Assembly (NCBI GenBank): GCA_041394405.1
Contig: JAWKIF010000006.1
Coordinates: forward strand, 434,001-498,000
Length of the DNA: 64,000 bases
Direction of reading: 5' to 3'
Source: Microthrix sp041394405
GTDB taxonomy: Bacteria; Actinomycetota; Acidimicrobiia; Acidimicrobiales; Microtrichaceae
How positions within the stretch are numbered: the stretch's first letter is position 1; each line of letters begins with the position of its first letter. The translations under genes and the position numbers were made by a program. The notes below the pieces were generated by a model that made no database searches, was not told the DNA's origin, and was given only the letters and a program-made list of their open reading frames with translations. Shown here in pieces: positions 18,469 to 25,842 of the stretch.

Positions 18469-19119
18469 TCATCGCTGCTGAGGCTCGATGCGAACGATGG
18501 CTGCAGCCTCGACGGTGACCGTCCGGGCGAAGAGGCCGGTCAGGGTGTGATGCTCGTAGCGCACCCAGACGCCGACATAGTCGGGGGGGCCGCCCCGGGC
18601 GGCGCTGAGCGCCACCTTTCTGTTGGCCGGGCACCAGAACCGGTCGCCGGCGGTGCTGGTGCACCCGGCGGTCACCTTCAACGCGTCGGCGTTGGCAAAG
18701 GAGTTGCAGAGGTTGGTCTGGGATGCGGTCTTGCAGGCGGTGGGCACCTTGTCGCCGGGCCCCGATGCCTTCCAGACGACAATGCGCTTGATCTTGGTGG
18801 TGTCCAACGAGACCAGGCTGGCCTTCAGCTTGGCCAGCGCCTCCTGGTCGGTGAGCGACTTGTTGCCCTGCACCGACTCGACTCGGGCGGCCTCCCGGAC
18901 CGCGTGGTTGGCCGTGAGGTCCACCCGAAGCATGAACGAGCCCTCGATCAGCATGAACAGGCAGGCAAAGAACACTGGGGCGATGATGGCCCCCTCGATC
19001 AGCGAGGCGCCTCGGTCGGACCGATCGCTCCCTTGACGCCGAAGTCGCGGGAGGAGTGGCAGCGTAGGACCGGACATAAGGATTCCATCGGCCGGTGCGC
19101 TCGATGGCCAATGGGCCAA
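18469..19119 (-). CDS. TadE-like pilus assembly protein
   Basis: The 216-residue protein carries the TadE-type segment DRGASLIEGAIIAPVFFACL, then LTANHAVREAARV. Its secreted domain has paired cysteines (ACKTASQTNLCNSF and AGCTSTAGDRFWCPANRK) that match the next gene. The start is a TTG at 19119; the AGGAGG at 19126-19131 ends six bases before it, which decides the start over the ATG at 19077. It sits 35 bp behind a sigma-70 factor gene and overlaps the next TadE-like gene region, so sigma-tadE-tadE is very likely one transcript. Pilus function is inferred. Confidence 0.83.
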   Translation of the reverse strand: MAHWPSSAPADGILMSGPTLPLLPRLRRQGSDRSDRGASLIEGAIIAPVFFACLFMLIEGSFMLRVDLTANHAVREAARVESVQGNKSLTDQEALAKLKASLVSLDTTKIKRIVVWKASGPGDKVPTACKTASQTNLCNSFANADALKVTAGCTSTAGDRFWCPANRKVALSAARGGPPDYVGVWVRYEHHTLTGLFARTVTVEAAAIVRIEPQQR

Positions 19120-19154
19120 TGGGCACCTCCTGGTGAGTGAGGTTTCCCCTCGGC

Positions 19155-19988
19155 TCAGCTGACGTACGCGGGTAGCTCGTCGGCCACTGCGCGCACATTG
19201 GACAATGCCCGCTTGACGAGGCGGCGTGCAGCCTCTGCGGTCACGCCCAGCTCCTCGCCCACCTCGCGGTAGGAACGCTTGGTGCCGTCGATCAGGCCGA
19301 ATCGGCGGTCGACCGCCAACCGGGCCCGATCGTCCAGCGAGCCAAGCAGGTCGTCGATCAGCTCGCGCTCGACGTTGGCGACCGTCAACTCGGCGGGCCC
19401 CGGACGGCCGTCGGCCAACAGGTCGATCAGCTCGGTCGACTGGTCGTCACCCACCGTCTTGTCCAGCGAGCTGACCGACGTCAGGCGGTGGAGCTCGGCG
19501 TTCTCGGCGTCGAGTGCGTCCGTGTCGCCGCCGCTTTGGCGAAGTGCGGCGCGCAGCCCGGCGGAGCGGTCACCGGGCAAGCGCACCAGGCTGCCCTTCT
19601 GATCCAGCGCTCGCCCGACCGACTGGCGGATCCAGAACGTGGCGTAGGTGGAGAACTTGAAGCCCTTGCGCCAGTCGAACTTGTCCACGGCGTGCTCGAG
19701 GCCGAGGTTGCCCTCTTGGATGAGGTCCAACAGCTCCATGCCCGGGGGCAGGGGATAACGGCGGGCGATGCTGACCACCAGCCGCAGGTTGGCGCGGATG
19801 AAGCGATCCTTGGCCTTGGCCGCCTCGCGTACCGAACGGCGAAGGGCGGGGTCGGTGTCGCCGGCATCGATCGCAGCTGCGGCGTGGCGCCCGGCCTCGA
19901 TGCGGCGCGAGAGTTGCCGTTCCTCCTCGGCCGTGAGCAGGGGAACGGTGCCGATCTCGGAGAGATACAGGCCAACGGAGTCGGTCAT
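19155..19988 (-). CDS. RNA polymerase sigma factor, sigma-70 family (group 2/3, SigB/RpoD-like)
   Basis: The 277-residue protein has region 1.2 (YLSEIGTVPLLTAEEE). Region 2 (IRANLRLVVSIARRYP, LLDLIQEGNLGLEHAVDKFD, FSTYATFWIRQSVGRAL) includes the -10-recognising tryptophan segment. Region 4 has a helix-turn-helix near the C-terminus (SYREVGEELGVTAEAARRLV). Region 3 is short. It is smaller than the housekeeping factor, so it is an alternative sigma factor. The ATG at 19988 is favoured; an in-frame GTG lies two codons upstream. It heads a minus-strand run of two TadE-like genes followed by two TadG-like genes, suggesting it controls that surface-structure cluster, perhaps autogenously. No anti-sigma gene is adjacent. 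Confidence 0.9.
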   Translation of the reverse strand: MTDSVGLYLSEIGTVPLLTAEEERQLSRRIEAGRHAAAAIDAGDTDPALRRSVREAAKAKDRFIRANLRLVVSIARRYPLPPGMELLDLIQEGNLGLEHAVDKFDWRKGFKFSTYATFWIRQSVGRALDQKGSLVRLPGDRSAGLRAALRQSGGDTDALDAENAELHRLTSVSSLDKTVGDDQSTELIDLLADGRPGPAELTVANVERELIDDLLGSLDDRARLAVDRRFGLIDGTKRSYREVGEELGVTAEAARRLVKRALSNVRAVADELPAYVS

Positions 19989-20100
19989 GTGCACATGCCT
20001 TTCTGGGAACCCGCCGCTGGGTTGAGTGCCCATCGGCCTTGGGCGCCAGTCTGTGAGCTTCGCGGGGGCTTTTCTTCAAGGCTCCCGTAGCATGGAGCTG

Positions 20101-20688
20101 ATGGCTCGGCACCGGATTGGCCTGTTGGGCGGCACCTTCGACCCCCCGCACATCGGACATTTGATGGTGGCCGTTGAGGCCCGGGCCATGCTCAACCTGG
20201 AGGAGGTGTGGCTGGTGGTGGCCCATCGCCCGTGGCAGAAGTCCGACCGGATGGTCACCGAGGCGTCGCGGCGCCTGGCCATGGCCGCCGCCGCCGCCGC
20301 CGATCTGACAGGTGTGTCGGCGTCCTCCATCGAGTTCGCCGCCGAGGGTCCGACCTACACGGTGGACACGCTCCTGAGGCTGGCTGAGACGCACCCTGAG
20401 GTGGCGCCGACGCTGATTCTCGGCGCAGACGCTGCCGCTGGGCTTGACACCTGGCATCGGGCGGCGGAGCTGTCGGATTTGGCCGAGTTGGCGGTGGTGG
20501 ATCGGCCGGGCGCGGTGTCGCAACCGCCGGTGGCCATGAGCCACATCGGCGTGCCCCAGTTGGACGTCTCGTCCACCGATATCAGACGGCGAGTGGCCAC
20601 CGGGGCACCCTTCGAGGTGCTGTGCCCTCCGGGAGTCGTTTCACTCATCCGCGGCTGGTCGCTCTACGATACCGCCGATGGCAGTTGA
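20101..20688 (+). CDS. nadD: Nicotinate-nucleotide adenylyltransferase
   Basis: NadD makes deamido-NAD from nicotinate mononucleotide and ATP in NAD biosynthesis. The protein begins with the nucleotidyltransferase signature GLLGGTFDPPHIGHL, including the (H/T)xGH motif. It also contains the family elements TYTVDTLLRL and ILGADAAAGLDTWHRA, and ends with the SSTDIRRR motif. The usual start is MARHRIG at 20101; an in-frame ATG lies three codons upstream. The stop overlaps the next gene by 11 bp, and rsfS follows that gene, the standard actinobacterial nadD-(LytR_C protein)-rsfS order. Confidence 0.95.
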   Translation: MARHRIGLLGGTFDPPHIGHLMVAVEARAMLNLEEVWLVVAHRPWQKSDRMVTEASRRLAMAAAAAADLTGVSASSIEFAAEGPTYTVDTLLRLAETHPEVAPTLILGADAAAGLDTWHRAAELSDLAELAVVDRPGAVSQPPVAMSHIGVPQLDVSSTDIRRRVATGAPFEVLCPPGVVSLIRGWSLYDTADGS

Positions 20689-22282
20689 CGCCGGGCCCCA
20701 GCAGGGGAACCCAACCCTGCCCGAGGCGCCGACCACGGCGTACGTTCCCGCGCCCGACGGCGAGGCGGAGTCCACCCCGGCCGGCCCGGGGAGCCCGCGC
20801 AAGGTGGCGGCCGACGAGGGTGGCCCGGAACCCGTGAACACACCGGCTCCGGCTCCGGCGGCTGTTGCACCGCTCGACGACGACGACCCCTTCGCCGCCG
20901 CCATGGAAACCCCGTTGGAGCCGGCGGGTGACGAGGTTGCGGCGGCAGCGTCCATGTTCGCCGATGCCCCGGCGACCGATGCCCCGGCGTCCGATGCCCC
21001 GGCGTCCGATGCCCCTGAGCCACGACGGCCCGTTGCCGCCGGGGCCGCCGATCCCGAGCGGGCCGACGAGGCCAACCGGGCCAAGGAGACGCCCAAGTCG
21101 ACCGCGGCGCGTCGGGATCGCCTGTTTGGCTCCTCGAGGCGCTTCTTCGCCTTCACGGTCACGTTTGTGGCCTTGCTGGGGCTGTTGACCTACACCGGAT
21201 ATCGAACCTCGCTGCGCATGACCGGTGGCGCCACGATCAGTTCGCAGCAGCGCTCTCCGAGCGAGCCCGGCTACGAAGCGGCGGTGAAGCCAACCCCGGT
21301 GACGTTCCTGGCGCTGACCACCGAGGAGGGGTCGATGCGCTCCATCGTGGTGGTCGCCCAGGGCACCGGCGAGACGGGTGGCACCCTCATCACCATTCCG
21401 CTGAGCCTGTTGCTGGAGAGCTCCGACGGCAAGGCCCGCACCCCCAACTTCATCGACGCCGAGGACGGCATCGATGAGGTACAGACCGAGCTGGAGGCGG
21501 CCATTGGGTTTGGCATGACCGACCAGATCATCCTGAAGGAGTCCGAGATCGGCGCGCTGCTCGAGGGCGGCGAGTTGGCGTTGACCAACCCCGAACGGTT
21601 GCTGGTCGACTTCGGCGGCACACTGGTGCCGCAGTTCGAGGCGGGCGAGATCACGCTGGACGCCAACGGGGTGCTGGGCTACCTCGACTACCTCGGCCCC
21701 GAGGAGAGCGAGTACAACCGGCTGAACCGCCAACAGCTGGCCTATGAGGCCCTGCTGGCCCGGGCGGCAAGCGGCCTCGAGGTGAACGGCAGCGACAGCG
21801 CTGAAGCCGCTGCGGAGCTGCTGACGGCCGTGGGCTCGGGCGACTCCACGGTCATGCAGCTGCCGGTGGAGGAAGGCCGTATTGGGGGCAGGGACGACGG
21901 CGGGGAGGGCACGGGCGTGTCGTTTACGTCTCCCGACAGCGATGCCATCGATGCGGTGCTGGGCACCGTGGTGCCCTTTCCCATTTCCGGCTTCCCCGGC
22001 CAGCGCCTCGGCGTCAAGCTGCTGAACGGCACGTCGGTGGATCAGCTGGAGCTCAAGTTCGCCTCCGACGTGGTGGAGGCCGGCGCCGAGGTGAAGGTCG
22101 TTGGCAACGCCAAGGAGTTGGGGCAGGCTTCCACCACGGTCGAGCTGGCACAGGACGCCAGCGACTTGGAGCGCGAGCAGGCGACCGAGTTGGCACAGGC
22201 GCTTGATGCCGAGCTGATCGACGGCGACGAATCGGGACAGGAGATCCGTGCCATCGTCACGGTGGGAGAGGACCGGGCGTGA
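20678..22282 (+). CDS. Membrane-anchored protein with LytR C-terminal (LytR_C) domain
   Basis: The 534-residue protein has a Pro/Ala-rich cytoplasmic N-terminus of about 155 residues, one membrane helix (FAFTVTFVALLGLLTYTGY), and an extracytoplasmic part. That part is a degenerate LytR-CpsA-Psr-like domain (VTFLALTTEEGSMRSIVVVAQG, later IDEVQTELEAAIGFG) followed by a LytR_C domain (LGVKLLNGTSVDQLELKFA). Classical LCP enzymes transfer glycopolymers to peptidoglycan; several catalytic Arg/Asp residues of that family are not evident here, so an enzymatic role is doubtful. The N-terminus includes in-frame 15-bp repeats. The gene sits between nadD and rsfS, a conserved actinobacterial position. 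Confidence 0.75.
   Translation: MAVDAGPQQGNPTLPEAPTTAYVPAPDGEAESTPAGPGSPRKVAADEGGPEPVNTPAPAPAAVAPLDDDDPFAAAMETPLEPAGDEVAAAASMFADAPATDAPASDAPASDAPEPRRPVAAGAADPERADEANRAKETPKSTAARRDRLFGSSRRFFAFTVTFVALLGLLTYTGYRTSLRMTGGATISSQQRSPSEPGYEAAVKPTPVTFLALTTEEGSMRSIVVVAQGTGETGGTLITIPLSLLLESSDGKARTPNFIDAEDGIDEVQTELEAAIGFGMTDQIILKESEIGALLEGGELALTNPERLLVDFGGTLVPQFEAGEITLDANGVLGYLDYLGPEESEYNRLNRQQLAYEALLARAASGLEVNGSDSAEAAAELLTAVGSGDSTVMQLPVEEGRIGGRDDGGEGTGVSFTSPDSDAIDAVLGTVVPFPISGFPGQRLGVKLLNGTSVDQLELKFASDVVEAGAEVKVVGNAKELGQASTTVELAQDASDLEREQATELAQALDAELIDGDESGQEIRAIVTVGEDRA
20963..21015 (+). repeat. 15-bp tandem repeat inside the LytR_C gene
   Basis: The unit GATGCCCCGGCGTCC is repeated 3.5 times in frame and encodes Asp-Ala-Pro-Ala-Ser/Thr units of the flexible cytoplasmic N-terminus. 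Copy number probably varies between strains by slippage. Confidence 0.85.
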
Positions 22283-22322
22283 GTGGCCTTGAGGACTCAG
22301 CGTGAGCGGCCTTGAGGACTCG
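22277..22322 (+). repeat. 23-bp tandem duplication at the rsfS start
   Basis: Two 23-bp units, differing at two positions, duplicate the end of the LytR_C gene and the start of rsfS. In the first unit GTG overlaps the upstream stop (GTGA) and opens an eight-codon reading frame ending in TGA. In the second unit the same GTG leads into the full rsfS gene. Confidence 0.9.
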
Positions 22323-22664
22323 GTCCGTCGGCTCGCCATCGAAGCCGCCCGGTCAGCCAGCACCAAGGACGCCGAGGACATCGAGGTGCTCGATGTGTCC
22401 GGCGTGTTCGTGATCTGCGATGCGTTCGTGCTGGTCAGCGGCCGCACCGACCGTCAGGTGAAGGCCATTGCCGACGAGGTGGAGCGCGGCGTCCGTGAGG
22501 CCACCGGCCGGTCCCCACGGGCAGTGGAGGGCCGCGACACCCTTCGTTGGGTGCTGGTCGACTACGGCGACGTGGTGGTGCACGTATTCCACTCCGAGGA
22601 CCGCGGCTACTACCGGCTGGAACGGCTCTACGGCGACGTTCCCCGTGTGGACTGGGACGCGTGA
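22302..22664 (+). CDS. rsfS: Ribosomal silencing factor RsfS
   Basis: RsfS binds ribosomal protein uL14 and blocks subunit joining under nutrient limitation. The 120-residue length and motifs are typical: DAEDIEVLDVSGVFVICDAFV, a GRTDRQVKAIADEV segment, and the C-terminal WVLVDYGDVVVHVFHSEDR followed by YYRLERLYGD. The gene follows nadD and the LytR_C gene on the same strand. The GTG start at 22302 is the second of two duplicated starts; the first, at 22279, is closed after eight codons by a stop. Confidence 0.95.
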   Translation: MSGLEDSVRRLAIEAARSASTKDAEDIEVLDVSGVFVICDAFVLVSGRTDRQVKAIADEVERGVREATGRSPRAVEGRDTLRWVLVDYGDVVVHVFHSEDRGYYRLERLYGDVPRVDWDA

Positions 22665-22679
22665 CGCCCGGGCGGGTTG

Positions 22680-22752
22680 TGGAGCTGATCGGAATCGAAC
22701 CGACGACCTCATCCATGCCATGGATGCGCTCTACCAATTGAGCTACAGCCCC
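22680..22752 (-). tRNA. tRNA-Ala (anticodon GGC)
   Basis: The minus strand folds into a complete cloverleaf: acceptor GGGGCTG / CAGCTCC, D-arm GCTC / GAGC, anticodon stem CATCC / GGATG, loop ATGGCAT, and T-arm GTCGG-TTCGATT-CCGAT. The anticodon is GGC. The loop closes with A32-U38, the pair known to be conserved in bacterial tRNA-Ala(GGC). The discriminator is A, and CCA is not encoded. It lies tail-to-tail with rsfS. A weak -10-like TATCGT lies about 18 bp upstream on the minus strand. Confidence 0.95.
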
Positions 22753-22802
22753 GGGTTGGGGAGCGAGTTACGATAGCAGCGGAGTGGCGCATTGCGGCAA
22801 CC

Positions 22803-22834
22803 GCCCTTGGTGTAACGCCAAGGTCTCGGCCGAG
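22803..22834 (+). promoter_or_regulatory. Leader hairpins before the acyl-AMP ligase gene
   Basis: An 8-bp stem (CCTTGGTG-TAA-CGCCAAGG, one G-U pair) is followed at once by the perfect 10-bp palindrome CTCGGCCGAG (22825-22834), which ends five bases before the ATG. The palindrome covers the place where a ribosome-binding site is expected, and no normal one is seen. It may be an operator or a structure affecting translation. Confidence 0.3.
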
Positions 22835-22839
22835 GTCAC

Positions 22840-24507
22840 ATGTCGGTGAACACCCTGATCAGCCGCATCGAGCGCGCCGCCGAAGGTGAGGGCACCCTCA
22901 CGGTGGCCTCACCGGAGGGCTACGACACCACCACGTGGGCCCAAACCCACGACCAGGCGCGCAGCTTGGCGGCAGCGCTGGCCACGCGGGGCGCCGGCCC
23001 GGGCGCTCACGTCGCCATCCTGGGCCCCACCACCCGCCCGCTCATCACCGCCATCCAGGCCACCTGGCTCACCGGGTCCACGCTGGTGATGTTGCCGTTG
23101 CCCATGCGCCTGGGGTCCATCGACGCGTTCGTGGAGGCCACCCGCAGCCGAATCCGGGCAGCGGATTGCGGGTTGGTGTTGATCGACGAGCAGTTCTCGC
23201 CGTTCGTGGAGCGAATCGAGGGCGATCCGCCCTTCGTGGTGCTCCAGGAGCTGTGCGACGAGGCCACCAGGCTCAGCGCCGACCGGTGGCAGCGCCCGCC
23301 CGACGATCCCGATGCGCTGGCGGTGTTGCAGTTCACCTCCGGCTCAACCGCCGAGCCCAAGGGCGTCATGCTGACCCATCGGGCCATCTGCGCCAACCTG
23401 GATGGCTGCACCCAGGCCGGGGGCCTCATCCCCGACGAGGTGTTCGTGTCGTGGCTGCCGCTCTACCACGACATGGGGTTGGTTGGGCTACTCACGATTC
23501 CCATGACCACGTCCACCAGCCTGGTGCAGGCGGCGCCGCAGGACTTCCTGGCCCGGCCGGCCCGCTGGATGCAATGGGTCTCGGACCGTCGCGGCACCAT
23601 GACCGCAGGTCCGAACTTTGCGTACGCATTGGCGGCCCGTGCGTTGCGCCGGGCCACCGACCTCGACCTGTCGTCCCTGCAGATCATGCTGAACGGCGCC
23701 GAGCCCATCGATCCCACCACGTTCCGGCGGTTCCTCGACGCCGCTGCGCCGTTCGGGCTGCGCCCCGAGGTGGCCTTTCCGGCCTTCGGCATGGCAGAGG
23801 TGTGCATCGGTGGAACGTTCCCCAAACGCTGGCAGGGTTTCCGCACCGACGTGGTGGATGCCGCTGCCCTCGAGCACGAGCACGTGGCCAGGCCCGTCGA
23901 CTCAGCGTCCGAGCCTGACACACCCACCCGCGAGCTGAGCCTGTTGGGCACGGCGGTGCCCGGCCTGGAGCTGCGGGTGGTCGAACCCGGAACCTACGAC
24001 GCGAAGGACGACCGGCAGGTGGGCGAGCTGCTCATCCGCGGCACCTCGGTGACCCCCGGCTACTACAAGAACCCCGAGGCCACCGCCGAGTTGCTGGCCG
24101 AAGGTTGGTTGCACACCGGCGACCTGGCCTACCTGCTCGACGGTGAGCTGGTGATCTGCGGCCGCATCAAGGACGTCATCATCGTGGGTGGCCGCAACAT
24201 CTATCCCCAGGACATCGAGCGTTCCGCCTCGACGGTGCCGGGTGTGCGGCCGGGCAACGTCATCGCCTTCGGGGTGGAGGGTCGCGCCGGGGCCCAGCAC
24301 ATCGTGGTCGTTGCGGAGCTGGGCGACGGCGAGGCCGACAGCGTGCGCAACGACCTGACCGAGGCGGTCATCCGCGACATTGGCGTGCCTCCCTGGGAGG
24401 TGGTGCTCGTGCAGAAGGGCACCGTGCCCAAGACCTCCTCCGGCAAGTTGCAGCGCTCGCTGGCCAGGACGCGCTGGGAGTCCGGCGAGCTCGAATCCGT
24501 CGGCTGA
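22840..24507 (+). CDS. Fatty acyl-AMP ligase / acyl-CoA synthetase-like adenylating enzyme
   Basis: The 555-residue member of the ANL superfamily activates a carboxylic acid as acyl-adenylate. It shows the phosphate-binding loop FTSGSTAEPKGVMLTH (about residue 165 on) and the WLPLYHDMGLVG segment characteristic of the FAAL branch. Also present are the FGMAEVCIGG adenine-site motif, WLHTGDLAYLLDGELVICGR, and the C-terminal lysine in PKTSSGKLQRS. FAALs pass acyl groups to carrier proteins of polyketide or lipid pathways; no such partner is in the window, so a CoA ligase role remains possible. The gene is monocistronic or leads into the pirin gene 80 bp on. Confidence 0.85.
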   Translation: MSVNTLISRIERAAEGEGTLTVASPEGYDTTTWAQTHDQARSLAAALATRGAGPGAHVAILGPTTRPLITAIQATWLTGSTLVMLPLPMRLGSIDAFVEATRSRIRAADCGLVLIDEQFSPFVERIEGDPPFVVLQELCDEATRLSADRWQRPPDDPDALAVLQFTSGSTAEPKGVMLTHRAICANLDGCTQAGGLIPDEVFVSWLPLYHDMGLVGLLTIPMTTSTSLVQAAPQDFLARPARWMQWVSDRRGTMTAGPNFAYALAARALRRATDLDLSSLQIMLNGAEPIDPTTFRRFLDAAAPFGLRPEVAFPAFGMAEVCIGGTFPKRWQGFRTDVVDAAALEHEHVARPVDSASEPDTPTRELSLLGTAVPGLELRVVEPGTYDAKDDRQVGELLIRGTSVTPGYYKNPEATAELLAEGWLHTGDLAYLLDGELVICGRIKDVIIVGGRNIYPQDIERSASTVPGVRPGNVIAFGVEGRAGAQHIVVVAELGDGEADSVRNDLTEAVIRDIGVPPWEVVLVQKGTVPKTSSGKLQRSLARTRWESGELESVG

Positions 24508-24587
24508 CCGACCAGCCGCGAATAACCCGGCGCTCGGATTGGTTGCCTACGGGAGTACCTGTTCGCTTCTCGTCCGACGGAGCCGCC

Positions 24588-25649
24588 ATGAGCGCCACAG
24601 CCGCCACCCACACACCCACTCCCGGCCAGGCAACAGCGATCCGGGAGCGCTTCCCGCTGGGCAACCAGTGGCCAACCATCGATCCGTTCCTTTTTGTGGC
24701 CCACCATCGCGATTCCTATCCGGCCGGCGCCGAGACGATGGGCCCGGACGCGGCGCTCGACGGGCGGGAGCTGGGCGCTGACTTCGCCGACAAGGATGGC
24801 TGGAACATGTACCACGGCTCGGTGGTCCCGGGCTTTCCCCAGCACCCGCATCGGGGATTCGAGACCATCACCTACGTTCGCAAGGGGCTCATCGACCATG
24901 CCGACTCCCTGGGCGCCGCGGCGCGCTTCGGCCACGGCGACGTGCAGTGGGTGACGGCCGGCAACGGCATCGTCCACTCGGAAATGTTCCCGTTGTTGAA
25001 CCGGGACGGGCCCAACCCCCTCGAGCTGTTTCAGATCTGGCTGAACCTGCCGGCGGCCGACAAGGCGGCCGATCCGGCGTTCACGATGTACTGGGACGAC
25101 GACATCCCCACCATCGAACACACCGACGACAGCGGCGCCACGGCCTCGGTGACCCTGGTGGTCGGCTCGTTGGGCGGCCGGGCGCCGTCCCCGCCACCAC
25201 CGGACTCATGGGCCGCCAAGGACACCGATGTGGCCATCTGGCACGTGCGCCTCAGCGGGACGGCCTCCTGGGAGTTGCCCGCCGCGCAAGCCGGCACCCA
25301 GCGGATGCTCTACGTCTTCGAAGGCGACCGCGTGGCCGTGGACGGCGAGCCCCTCGCCGCCGGGTATGGCGCATTGGTCGAGAGCGATCGGCCGGTGACC
25401 CTGGTGGGCGGGCCCGAAGGCGTGGAGTTGTTGGTGATGCAGGGCCGGCCGATCGCCGAGCCGGTGGCCCGCTACGGCCCATTTGTCATGAACTCCCGGG
25501 CGGAGATCCAGCAGGCGTTTGCCGACTACCGGTCGACCGAGTTCGGTGGCTGGCCGTGGGCAGTCGACGATCCGGTCCATGGCAGCGAGCCCAAGCGTTT
25601 TGCCCGCTATCCGGATGGTCGCACCGACGGCCCGTCAGCCCACGCCTAG
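24588..25649 (+). CDS. Pirin family protein (bicupin)
   Basis: The 353-residue protein has the N-terminal pirin cupin with the metal-site residues in order: His86 and His88 in PQHPHRGFETITYV, and His130 and Glu132 in GNGIVHSE. These correspond to the His/His/His/Glu set of human pirin. A C-terminal pirin_C cupin follows (YVFEGDRVAVDGEPL, then VMQGRPIAEPVARYGPFVMN). Bacterial pirins act as quercetinases or as redox-linked regulators; substrate and role cannot be predicted here. The ATG at 24588 begins a typical N-terminus. A strong hairpin lies about 80 bp downstream. Confidence 0.92.
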   Translation: MSATAATHTPTPGQATAIRERFPLGNQWPTIDPFLFVAHHRDSYPAGAETMGPDAALDGRELGADFADKDGWNMYHGSVVPGFPQHPHRGFETITYVRKGLIDHADSLGAAARFGHGDVQWVTAGNGIVHSEMFPLLNRDGPNPLELFQIWLNLPAADKAADPAFTMYWDDDIPTIEHTDDSGATASVTLVVGSLGGRAPSPPPPDSWAAKDTDVAIWHVRLSGTASWELPAAQAGTQRMLYVFEGDRVAVDGEPLAAGYGALVESDRPVTLVGGPEGVELLVMQGRPIAEPVARYGPFVMNSRAEIQQAFADYRSTEFGGWPWAVDDPVHGSEPKRFARYPDGRTDGPSAHA

Positions 25650-25730
25650 GCATCGCCCCAGCCCCGGAGTGGGCGCCGCCCCGATCCTGACGCTGCGGGG
25701 CAACCAGCCGCCGACCGGGGCCTAGGATCG

Positions 25731-25758
25731 CGGTCGAGTGTCGAGGAACACTCGACCG
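25731..25758 (+). terminator. Perfect 11-bp-stem hairpin between pirin and the ABC importer
   Basis: CGGTCGAGTGT / ACACTCGACCG form an 11-bp perfect stem with a 6-nt loop, 82 bp after the pirin stop and 85 bp before the permease start. It may terminate pirin transcription. Because it is a near-perfect dyad just upstream of the importer operon, it could equally be a repressor operator. Confidence 0.5.
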
Positions 25759-25842
25759 TGTTACCGCGCCGTGTACCGTTCCGACGTTCTGTGGTGGGTT
25801 TCGGTGGTGCCAGACGACCGGGGGGTTGGGGGTGAGCGAGCC

